The notes under the pieces are model-generated. The model made no database searches. It saw only the letters and a program-made list of their open reading frames with translations, and was not told the origin of the DNA. The position numbers were made by a program, and so were the translations under genes. A DNA stretch of 11,270 nucleotides, from contig DIEK01000062.1 in assembly GCA_002418595.1 (NCBI GenBank), forward strand, positions 10,367 to 21,636. Reading direction: 5' to 3'. The stretch comes from Candidatus Omnitrophica bacterium UBA5776. Lineage in GTDB: Bacteria > Omnitrophota > Gorgyraeia > Gygaellales > Profunditerraquicolaceae. Numbering within the stretch: position 1 is the first letter of the stretch; each line of letters starts with the position of its first letter. Below are positions 1 to 6,178 of this stretch, in pieces.

Positions 1-8
1 TTCCGAAA

Positions 9-83
9 TGGTGCCGAGGGAGGGAATCGGACCCCCCACGCCGGCCTTTTCAGGGCCGCGCTCTACCACTGAGCTACCTCGGC
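9..83 (-). tRNA. tRNA-Phe (anticodon GAA), CCA encoded
   Basis: The minus strand folds into a full cloverleaf: acceptor GCCGAGG/CCTCGGC, discriminator A and genomic CCA; D stem GCTC/GAGC with loop AGTGGTA; anticodon stem CGGCC/GGCCG with loop CTGAAAA, so the anticodon is GAA (plus-strand 49-51) and decodes Phe; variable loop GCGTG; T stem GGGGG/CCCTC. Two bases differ from the usual bacterial consensus. The T loop reads TCCGATT, so position 55 is C where U (the pseudouridine site) is expected. Position 48 is G, giving a G15-G48 Levitt pair instead of G15-C48. All stems pair, so I call it a real gene. Whether the elbow is fully normal is open. Confidence 0.95.
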
Positions 84-107
84 ATCAACGTTTCAGTATA
101 TTTTGGG

Positions 108-135
108 ATTATAACATATTTCCCGCCCCGGGCAA
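108..135 (-). promoter_or_regulatory. Promoter of the tRNA-Phe gene
   Basis: On the minus strand there is a perfect -10 box TATAAT (108-113) and a -35-like TTGCCC (130-135, four of six matches) with a 16-nt spacer. The predicted start lies near position 101, leaving a leader of about 18 nt before the mature tRNA 5' end at 83. This is the normal layout for a single tRNA transcription unit. Confidence 0.6.
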
Positions 136-145
136 GGAAAAACTT

Positions 146-171
146 ATCCGGTGCCATCATCCGGTGCCATT
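146..171. repeat. 13-bp tandem repeat, two copies
   Basis: ATCCGGTGCCATC at 146-158 is followed directly by ATCCGGTGCCATT at 159-171. The two units differ only in the last base. The repeat lies in the 138-nt gap between the lipoprotein gene ending at 222 and the tRNA promoter. I see no other function for this gap and no convincing terminator in it. Confidence 0.8.
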
Positions 172-221
172 ATCAAAATAGAAATGTTTTAACATGTTCT
201 CAAACTGCCCGATTGGGAAAT

Positions 222-644
222 CTATTTCTCGGACAGACGCGCCCCCTCGGCGATGGCCTTGCTGAAGACTTCCTTGGCCATATCTATCCTGGGTTCACCT
301 TCGTTCTTGACGGTTATGCGCAACCGGTTAATCTTTTTGGTCATACGGATTATGCGAATATCCATAATAGTCGAGAGGACGTCAAGCTGTATATATCCCC
401 TTGCCCTGCTTTCCTGCCTGATCACCCCCTTGATACGGCTAACCATATAAACGGCATCCCAAAGGTCCCGGTAGAAAATATCCGTATCTCCCTGTATGGT
501 ATTCCTGCCGACCATCTTACCGGAAGTCAGTAAGGTTTGAGACTTTGACGTCCAGAAGAAGGGAGTGCAGCCTTGCAGCGACTGCATTATCAAAACCGCC
601 GCCGACATTAATACTGCCGCCATTCCCGCTGTTTTTCTCATCAT
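222..644 (-). CDS. Small lipoprotein, DUF3568-like
   Basis: A 140-residue protein that begins MMRKTAG, with a hydrophobic signal segment (residues 8-23) ending in a lipobox-like LQGC, so Cys26 would be lipidated; Thr at +2 suggests the outer membrane. The mature part has an alpha/beta pattern: an amphipathic helix (around 'YRDLWDAVYMV'), then a strand with 'RGYIQLDV', an ILE-rich strand and 'LRITVKN', then a C-terminal helix. That resembles the small DUF3568-type lipoproteins by pattern only. A longer reading frame opens at 791 but overlaps the transporter and small-subunit genes. The start at 644 has an AGGAAAGAG Shine-Dalgarno and an ATGA overlap with the gene upstream, so I prefer it. It is the last gene of the operon. 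Its function is unknown. Confidence 0.75.
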   Translation of the reverse strand: MMRKTAGMAAVLMSAAVLIMQSLQGCTPFFWTSKSQTLLTSGKMVGRNTIQGDTDIFYRDLWDAVYMVSRIKGVIRQESRARGYIQLDVLSTIMDIRIIRMTKKINRLRITVKNEGEPRIDMAKEVFSKAIAEGARLSEK

Positions 645-745
645 TTCAGCTCTTTCCTTGAGAATACCTTGACGAAACAAAAGATATTCAACGCTATTAT
701 ACCAAACCAGAATATAATGAAAAACACCCACCCGCCGGCCGTCAT
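641..745 (-). CDS. 34-residue membrane microprotein, MetS-like NSS transporter small subunit
   Basis: The ATG overlaps the transporter's TGA (ATGA at 742-745) and its own TGA overlaps the ATG of the next lipoprotein gene. The peptide starts MTAGGWVFFIIFWFG, has one hydrophobic segment (about residues 6-26) and ends in a basic tail with VFSRKELK. Bacterial NSS-family transporters such as MetP of Corynebacterium are known to need a tiny single-span partner, MetS, encoded just downstream. Position, size and topology fit that role here. I infer that it assembles with or stabilises the transporter in the inner membrane. Sequence similarity to MetS is not something I can score by eye, so the family name is tentative. 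Confidence 0.65.
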   Translation of the reverse strand: MTAGGWVFFIIFWFGIIALNIFCFVKVFSRKELK

Positions 746-2331
746 TTACCTTCTCTCCCCGACTCTCTTCTTTTCCAGGCCGTCCTGACAAGCGAAACCA
801 GCAGAATGAATATGCCCAGTAGAACGCATCGGGTGGCTAAAACAAAAGGCTTGTCCTGCGGCGGCACCTCTTTCATCATGATCACCGGCAGCCATTGTTG
901 AAAGAACCACATCCCCAGTATAGCAAACAAGAACAAGGGAGTCACATATTTAATGATGAATTTATACACTGAAGGGACGGCGAGATCCGCCCCCTTATGT
1001 ATCTCTTCCCAGGCGTTTTGCATGCCGAGGACCCAACTGAAGAGTATAGTCTCTATAGTGGCGAATACCACCAGAAAAACCGTCCCGCCCCAGAAATCCA
1101 GTTCGTCCACCACCCCGTTCTTGAGAAAAAATATCACGGGCTGGCAAAGAAGAAAAGCCGTAACGGCGAATATTATCACCGCTTTCTGCCTCTTCAGGCC
1201 GAATTCATCCTCCATAAAGGCTATCACCGGCTGCGCGAGAGATACTGAAGAAGTGATACCCGCGAGGAAAAGCAGGAGAAACCAGCAGAAACCGGTGATC
1301 TGGCTCCAGGGCATACTGTTTATGATCAAGGGCATGGTGACGAATCCCAGGTTAAACACGCCCGAGACGGCGATCTCTCCCGTCGCCTGCGGCCCGAAGA
1401 AAACGAAAGCGGCGGGGATTATGATACCGCCGCCAAGTATTACCTCGGCGAACTCGTTGGTGCCTGCTGCGGTAAGACCGGAAAGCGCGACATCGTCCCC
1501 TTTGGAAAGATAACTGGCGTAGGTGAGTATCACGCCTATCCCGACGCTTAACGTGAAGAACACCTGGCCCGCGGCTTCCAGCCAGACCTTTGCCGACTTC
1601 AAAGCCGTGAAATCAGGATTCCAAAGGAAACCGAAGCCGTTGGCTATGTTCCACTCAGGATGCAGGACATTCGGGGCGCCCAGACTGACCACCCGCAGCA
1701 AAAGTATCAATCCCAGAGAAAGAAGAAGCGGCAGCGCCACCTTGCAAAGCCGCTCAATACCTCCCTTGATACCGTAATACAAAACGGCGACGTTCAGGAT
1801 AAACGTACAGATAAAAAAGAAGTAAGCGGTGCCTATACCGGAGAAGTATCCGTTTCTCTCCACACCCTGGAACCCGTGCAGAAAAGCACGCATCATTTCC
1901 TGCCCGGTTATGCCGCGGTAACTCCCGGTGAGGGAAAAAAAGCTGTAGGCCAGCGTCCATGATTCGATGTAGGAATAATATATGAATATGACCAGCGGGC
2001 CGAACAGTCCGATAACGCCGAAGTATTTTATAAACCTGTTCTTGCGCCAGATGGAATGGAATATGCCCGGAGCCGTTCCGTGCCCAAAACCGCCTCCGTA
2101 GCGGCCAAGCGTCCACTCAATCCACATCAACGGGATCCCGAGCAAAAGGAAAGCGATAAGATAAGGGATCATAAAAGCGCCGCCGCCGTTTGCCGCTGCC
2201 TTGGCCGGGAACCTCAAGAAGTTCCCCAGCCCGATGGCGGATCCCGCCACAGCCATGACCACGCCCAGGCGGCTTCCCCAACTCTCTCTTTGCCGCTCAG
2301 GCGAATGCTTAGCCGGAAGTTTCTTGCTCAT
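742..2331 (-). CDS. LeuT-like Na+-coupled amino-acid symporter (NSS family)
   Basis: A 529-residue, about 12-span inner-membrane protein close in motif order to Aquifex LeuT: WGSRLG at the N-terminus, GLGNFLRFP and NGGGAFMIPY in TM1-2, IYYSYIES in TM3, FFTLS in TM6, TNEFAEV in TM7, AGITSS in TM8 and LDFWGG in TM10. By alignment from memory with LeuT, the Na1 and Na2 ligands are kept (A22, N27, T254, N286, A351, T354, S355), as are the gate pair R30/D404 and Y108. The Glu matching LeuT E290 is present, which marks chloride-independent members. Two pocket residues differ: F259 to Ile and I359 to Leu. The start is uncertain. I took the ATG at 2331 (MSKKLP), which leaves 15 residues before RESWGSR; an ATG at 2358 has GAGGAG only 1 nt away. 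It overlaps the upstream lipoprotein gene by 23 nt. The substrate is probably a hydrophobic amino acid. Confidence 0.92.
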   Translation of the reverse strand: MSKKLPAKHSPERQRESWGSRLGVVMAVAGSAIGLGNFLRFPAKAAANGGGAFMIPYLIAFLLLGIPLMWIEWTLGRYGGGFGHGTAPGIFHSIWRKNRFIKYFGVIGLFGPLVIFIYYSYIESWTLAYSFFSLTGSYRGITGQEMMRAFLHGFQGVERNGYFSGIGTAYFFFICTFILNVAVLYYGIKGGIERLCKVALPLLLSLGLILLLRVVSLGAPNVLHPEWNIANGFGFLWNPDFTALKSAKVWLEAAGQVFFTLSVGIGVILTYASYLSKGDDVALSGLTAAGTNEFAEVILGGGIIIPAAFVFFGPQATGEIAVSGVFNLGFVTMPLIINSMPWSQITGFCWFLLLFLAGITSSVSLAQPVIAFMEDEFGLKRQKAVIIFAVTAFLLCQPVIFFLKNGVVDELDFWGGTVFLVVFATIETILFSWVLGMQNAWEEIHKGADLAVPSVYKFIIKYVTPLFLFAILGMWFFQQWLPVIMMKEVPPQDKPFVLATRCVLLGIFILLVSLVRTAWKRRESGREGK

Positions 2332-2788
2332 CTGCACCGACGGTCGGTTTCGTATCATTCTCCTCAGGGACGGCGGAAGGTTCCCGCTCCGGCTCCGGAG
2401 GAGGAAGCAGCGCCGACAGTTCCTCCTTCACCGTATTCCTGGCGTAACTGCTGGGAGAGGCTATCTCGATCTCGGTTTTCCCTCCCTCAAGCCCGCGCAG
2501 AAAGACACCGGCGACGGTAGTATTCTCGGCGGACATATAAAACGCTATCGCCCCTTCGTTGCGCTCCCGGCGATAAATATACCTGCCTGCCTTCTTCAAC
2601 TCGGCCAAAACCGCGGTATAAACCGCATCGCGATCCCCGGGAACAACCATTTGAACCGATTTTACCCGGGATGCTTCTAAGTCTCTTATCGAAGTCCCCA
2701 GCACGCCGTGCATCCTCCCTCCCACAGAAGCGCATCCGGAAAACAGAACGCTGCCCGCCACCGCCAAAACTATCAGAATCTCTCTCAT
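2309..2788 (-). CDS. Small lipoprotein with acidic proline-rich tail
   Basis: A 159-residue protein with a lipoprotein signal peptide: short basic start MREIL, hydrophobic core, and lipobox LFSGC with Cys19. The mature domain (about residues 35-125) has an alpha/beta pattern: a helix (DAVYTAVLAELKKAG), then strands (AIAFYMS, TTVAGVFLRG, KTEIEIAS) and a helix (NTVKEELSALL). From about residue 127 the tail is rich in Pro and Glu, likely disordered. The start is supported by AAGGAGG about 10 nt upstream. The gene lies 29 nt after the patatin-domain gene and overlaps the transporter gene. The order of helix and strands is similar to the lipoprotein at 222-644, so they may share a fold. No function can be assigned. 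Confidence 0.85.
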   Translation of the reverse strand: MREILIVLAVAGSVLFSGCASVGGRMHGVLGTSIRDLEASRVKSVQMVVPGDRDAVYTAVLAELKKAGRYIYRRERNEGAIAFYMSAENTTVAGVFLRGLEGGKTEIEIASPSSYARNTVKEELSALLPPPEPEREPSAVPEENDTKPTVGADEQETSG

Positions 2789-2817
2789 CTTTTTCCCGCC
2801 TCCTTATAATACGGGGA

Positions 2818-4812
2818 CTATACCAATTCCCTGATCTGCTGTAAATGCAGTCTGGTCTCTTTTTCTCCTCTTAACGAGAATTCAGCGGCCCGGTGCAGGT
2901 CAAGCCAGAACAGGCCGGAAGTATCCGGATTGATAACAACGTCCGCCAGAGCTGCTTCCTTGCGCGCCAGTTCCGACTGCATATATTCCACGCTGCTGAA
3001 AATAAGGTCAAGGATATTCAGGCTCAGCCTGCTCTTCAGGAATCTCGCCAGCGCAGGGTGTCTCGACTGCTCCTGCGATATCTCTTCCTGCGCGCGTTCC
3101 AGCCCTTTGGACAATCTTTCCTTAGAAGGGGTAACGTTGACGGCTATTATCCTGCGCGCCCCGGACTGCACCAGCACTTCCACCGGCAGCGGATGAGCAA
3201 TCCCCCCGTCGAGCAAAATATCCCCACCGGAAATAAAAGGCCTGAATATTCCCGGCATAGAACAACTGGTCATTATCGCGTCCACCAGCGAGCCGCTTTC
3301 CAGCACGCGCGCCTCTTTCCTTCGTATATCGCTGGCGACGATCTTCAACGGCAGTTTCACGTCCCTGAAAGTCTTGTTCCCGAGGTGCCTTTTCAGGAAC
3401 CGGTAAAGCTTATTACCTTTTATAAACCCTGTCCAGGGAAATGTCAAGTCAATGAGTTTCCAGGCGCAGGTATAGTCTTTGAATTCAGCGGCAATCTCCA
3501 GAATCTCCCCGCTGGATTTACCGGTGACCCAGAGGCTGGCAATCACTCCCCCCATGCTGGAGCCGGAAATGACGTCTATCGGGACCTTCTCCTCTTCCAA
3601 CACTTTAAGAACGCCCAAATGGCAGAGCCCGTAGGCAAAACCGACGCCCAGGGCAAGGCCGGTAGTGCAGCCGCCGCTCTCTCTGGCAATGCGCCGCACG
3701 GCCAGGGAATACCCGGTTGCCGGGTTCTGCTCCGTCTCCAATCCTTCGGCCGGAGGGCCTATCACGGGCAGCGTGGCAAAAACGCTCCTGTTGAGCACGC
3801 CGGCTCTCTCCTCCGGGCGCAGACGCGCATATCCGTAATCGTTGACGATCAACTTTATATTCTCTCCGGAGAAAGATTTTTCTTTCTCCAGCTTGTCCGA
3901 GAAATTACCGGTCTTGCGCAATTCGGCGGAAGACGGCCCGCTTATCAGGTGAAGCGTTTGCGCCTGCCGCAAGAGCCCGGATACGAATTCGTCTCCGAAA
4001 GGCGGCAGGTCTATTATTATGTAATGGTATTTAGAAAACAGCGAACTGAGGATATCGACCACGGTAGCCGCCGATTCGTCTCCGGTACCGGAATAATTCA
4101 AACACAAGAAATCCAAGCCTTCCCTGCCTTTCATTATCATAGGAGAGACATCGAAACCGCGGTATTGCCTGTAATCAGACAGGTCAAGCTCGGGATAACA
4201 ATTCCCTGTCCCGAAAATGGCCGGCATAGCGTGCAGTTTATTCTTATGCCTGACTTCCACCACAAGGATGTTCTTTAAAGTCTCTCTGCGCAGACTGAAG
4301 GCCAGGTTGGCGGTGTAAAAAGTCTTGCCGCTGTTGGGGGACAGCCCCATCACCGCGATTATCTCCGTCTCGAAGACTTTTTTTCTCGCCGTCTCCCTGC
4401 TTCTCAAACGGCGCGAAAGCGTCCGGCTGAGATCAAGCCCCATACGCGGGATTCTCTCAAGAAGGACATCGAAATTCTCTCTTTTTATTATCACCAGTCT
4501 GCTGTCGTTGAAAGCCTCGGCCGTCACTGAATGCGATTCTCCGGTCAAGAGGGAAATAATGCCGAAATACTGCCCGCGGTGCAGGTAATCTATGAAAAGG
4601 TTCCTGCCGTGATCATCCCGGAGGTAAGCCGCCACCCTTCCGGAAAGAACACAATAGAAAGCTCCCGGAGGGTCTCCGTAATTATATATGATCGCCCCTT
4701 TGGGATAAGCGACGATATCGTATTTCCCCTCGAGCATCCGGTATTCTTCGGGGCTGAATCCGGCGAAAAAGGGAAGGCTTCTCAATATCTCAATACCGAA
4801 TTCAGGCGTCAT
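2818..4812 (-). CDS. Cyclic-nucleotide-binding-like / P-loop ATPase-like / patatin phospholipase fusion
   Basis: A 664-residue protein with three regions. Residues 10-125 have a CAP_ED-type beta-roll (AYPKGAIIYNYGDPPGAFYCV, then FGIISLLTGESHSVTAEA). In the binding cassette the usual GE..L and R[ST] are changed to GIISLL and HS, so the Glu and Arg that hold cAMP are missing. Residues 150-350 look like a MinD/BY-kinase P-loop domain: P-loop SPNSGKT (159-164) followed by TANLAFSL, and Walker B IIIDLPPFGDE (265-275); the Walker A' region is degenerate (VVEVRHK). Residues 383-640 are a patatin-like serine hydrolase: glycine loop GVGFAYG (389-395, with Tyr where Arg or Lys is usual), nucleophile Ser419 in GSSMG, and Asp535 in LLDGG. 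It would hydrolyse membrane phospholipids or lysolipids. No signal peptide is seen. The ATG forms an ATGA overlap with the GH1 gene. Confidence 0.88.
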   Translation of the reverse strand: MTPEFGIEILRSLPFFAGFSPEEYRMLEGKYDIVAYPKGAIIYNYGDPPGAFYCVLSGRVAAYLRDDHGRNLFIDYLHRGQYFGIISLLTGESHSVTAEAFNDSRLVIIKRENFDVLLERIPRMGLDLSRTLSRRLRSRETARKKVFETEIIAVMGLSPNSGKTFYTANLAFSLRRETLKNILVVEVRHKNKLHAMPAIFGTGNCYPELDLSDYRQYRGFDVSPMIMKGREGLDFLCLNYSGTGDESAATVVDILSSLFSKYHYIIIDLPPFGDEFVSGLLRQAQTLHLISGPSSAELRKTGNFSDKLEKEKSFSGENIKLIVNDYGYARLRPEERAGVLNRSVFATLPVIGPPAEGLETEQNPATGYSLAVRRIARESGGCTTGLALGVGFAYGLCHLGVLKVLEEEKVPIDVISGSSMGGVIASLWVTGKSSGEILEIAAEFKDYTCAWKLIDLTFPWTGFIKGNKLYRFLKRHLGNKTFRDVKLPLKIVASDIRRKEARVLESGSLVDAIMTSCSMPGIFRPFISGGDILLDGGIAHPLPVEVLVQSGARRIIAVNVTPSKERLSKGLERAQEEISQEQSRHPALARFLKSRLSLNILDLIFSSVEYMQSELARKEAALADVVINPDTSGLFWLDLHRAAEFSLRGEKETRLHLQQIRELV

Positions 4813-6026
4813 TCAGGCAACTCTCCCGTCCTGCAGACACGCGAGAACCACGATGCGCTTTCCCTCGCCCTGCGCTCCTGAGTGGCATAATCCACTTCCA
4901 CCAGCCCGAAACGAGGAGCGAATCCCTTATCCCACTCGAAATTATCCAGCAGCGACCAATAGAAATAACCTTTAAGATCAACCCCGGCTTTTATCGCGCC
5001 CGCGGCGGCTTCAAGATGACTTTTTATGAAACCGGCCCTTTCCCGGTCGTCGACTGTGGCTATCCCGTTCTCCTGTATGAGCACCGGCAACGCGTATTTC
5101 CTGAGGCTGAGCAGTATCTCCGACAGCCCGTGCGGATAAATATCCCATCCTAATGAACTCTTGTCCCAGGCATTATCGGAACGCGTCCCCGACAGAAGAG
5201 ACCGTAGGCCGGGGATTTCCACGCTCACAAGTTGCCGGGTGTAATAATTCAATCCGATATAATCAAGCGTCCCGGCATGAAAAGCGGCGTCCAGGAACAT
5301 GCGGTTGAACATCATATCACGCAAGAAGACTCCCAGTTGATTCCATATCCCGGGCTTCCAGGGCATAAAATACTGCATATGGTGAGCCACGCTTACCGAA
5401 GGCGCCGTATTCTTATAAACCCCGCACCTGTCATGTATTATGCGGTAAGCCAGTTCATGCGCCGAGAGCAGATTACGAGAGACCCGCACAGCTTTAATGA
5501 ACGAATGCTGCTGGGGAGGCCAGACGCCGGTAAGATAAGAATGGTAGGCGTAAACAAGCGGTTCATTTACGGTCACCCAGTAACGGGCTTTACCCGAAAG
5601 AACGCCGGTTATTTTTTCTATATAACGGCAAAAATAGGCCGTATTGGCGCGCTTCAGCCATCCGCCCTTGCGGCTGAACCAGGCCGGGCTGGTAAAATGA
5701 TAAAGAGTTACCACCGGTTCCAGATCGTTGGCGGCAAGAGCGTCCAGGACGGAAGAATAATGGTCCAGGGCGGATTGCGAAAAATGTCCTTCTTCCGGTT
5801 CTACACGGCTCCACTCGATCGAGAAACGGTGGGCGTTATGCCCCAGGGAACGGGCGAGGGCGAAATCTTCCTTATAAAGGGAGAAATGCCGGCAGGCGGC
5901 GGAAGACCTATCAAGCCCGCCGCCCGACTGCTCCCATTTCCACCAATCGTTGAAGAAGTTGTCTCCTTCCACCTGATGAGAGGAAGTCGCGGCGCCCCAG
6001 AGGAACCCTTCAGGAAAAGTAAACAT
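4809..6026 (-). CDS. GH1 family beta-glycosidase
   Basis: A 405-residue protein, slightly shorter than most GH1 enzymes, which begins as they do (FPEGFLWGAATSSHQVEG). The acid/base is Glu155 in TVNEP and the nucleophile is Glu319 in IQENG. Gln18, His110, Asn154 and the C-terminal YWSLLDNFEW segment (Trp357, Glu364, Trp365) fit the sugar-binding -1 subsite. The usual HW pair is HF here (YHFTSPAWF). The reaction is retaining hydrolysis of beta-glucosides, beta-galactosides or related sugars. No signal peptide is present, so it should be cytoplasmic. The start at 6026 is fixed by family alignment; I see no Shine-Dalgarno before it (AATAACGACAG). It is the first gene of the operon, downstream of a riboswitch and terminator, and is translationally coupled to the next gene by an ATGA overlap. 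Confidence 0.93.
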   Translation of the reverse strand: MFTFPEGFLWGAATSSHQVEGDNFFNDWWKWEQSGGGLDRSSAACRHFSLYKEDFALARSLGHNAHRFSIEWSRVEPEEGHFSQSALDHYSSVLDALAANDLEPVVTLYHFTSPAWFSRKGGWLKRANTAYFCRYIEKITGVLSGKARYWVTVNEPLVYAYHSYLTGVWPPQQHSFIKAVRVSRNLLSAHELAYRIIHDRCGVYKNTAPSVSVAHHMQYFMPWKPGIWNQLGVFLRDMMFNRMFLDAAFHAGTLDYIGLNYYTRQLVSVEIPGLRSLLSGTRSDNAWDKSSLGWDIYPHGLSEILLSLRKYALPVLIQENGIATVDDRERAGFIKSHLEAAAGAIKAGVDLKGYFYWSLLDNFEWDKGFAPRFGLVEVDYATQERRARESASWFSRVCRTGELPE

Positions 6027-6075
6027 CTGTCGTTATTATATTTAGCAGCCGGTTGAAAACGGAAGAGAAGTATTC

Positions 6076-6091
6076 TTATATTATAATATAA
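6076..6091. repeat. 16-bp perfect AT-only palindrome
   Basis: TTATATTATAATATAA equals its own reverse complement. It includes the candidate -10 box of the GH1-operon promoter (6080-6085) and sits just past the terminator. It could be an operator, or simply AT-rich promoter DNA. Confidence 0.6.
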
Positions 6092-6107
6092 ACAAAAAAA
6101 ATCCCAA
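6080..6107 (-). promoter_or_regulatory. Candidate promoter of the GH1 operon, overlapping the terminator
   Basis: The minus strand has a perfect TATAAT (6080-6085) and TTGGGA (6102-6107, four of six) with a 16-nt spacer. The predicted start is near 6073, giving a leader of about 47 nt before the GH1 ATG. The -35 box lies inside the 3' arm of the terminator hairpin. If active, the operon can be expressed without read-through from the riboswitch RNA. AT-rich DNA gives chance matches, so this is moderate evidence only. Confidence 0.45.
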
Positions 6108-6126
6108 CGTAAAAGTTGGGATTTTT
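6094..6126 (-). terminator. Strong intrinsic terminator behind the riboswitch
   Basis: On the minus strand a 12-bp stem (AAAAATCCCAAC / GTTGGGATTTTT, plus-strand 6097-6108 and 6115-6126) with a 6-nt loop is followed by a run of eight U (6094-6101, partly in the stem). It lies 11 nt past the riboswitch outer helix. The T run on the other strand could make it work in both directions. No upstream segment shows an obvious long antiterminator pairing with its 5' arm. Confidence 0.9.
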
Positions 6127-6137
6127 CTCAAGTATAA

Positions 6138-6177
6138 GCCGATAAAGGTGACAACACAACTTGCTGCCGCACCTTTA
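6138..6177 (-). promoter_or_regulatory. Candidate expression platform: competing pairings downstream of the aptamer
   Basis: The RNA segment ACCTTTATCGGC (plus-strand 6138-6149) is perfectly complementary over 12 nt to the transcript's 5' end (6291-6302). The same segment can instead pair, as CACCTTTA (6143-6150), with TAAAGGTG (6170-6177) to form an 8-bp local hairpin. The two pairings exclude each other, and the 5' strand is also needed near the aptamer's P1. This is the geometry of a structural switch, but how it would reach the terminator is not visible. Confidence 0.5.
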
Positions 6178-6178
6178 A

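Noticed and set aside
645..791. N-terminal extension of the last lipoprotein to a start at 791
   Set aside because: It would cover the microprotein and the transporter's end, and would bury the signal peptide; the start at 644 has a good Shine-Dalgarno and ATGA coupling.
2893..4278. Long open frame on the plus strand opposite the patatin-fusion gene
   Set aside because: Low-complexity, Arg/Gln/His-rich translation with no known motif; it mirrors a well-supported gene on the other strand, so it is a shadow frame.
5232..6056. 274-residue plus-strand frame opposite the GH1 gene
   Set aside because: The GH1 reading has both catalytic Glu motifs; the opposite frame has none.
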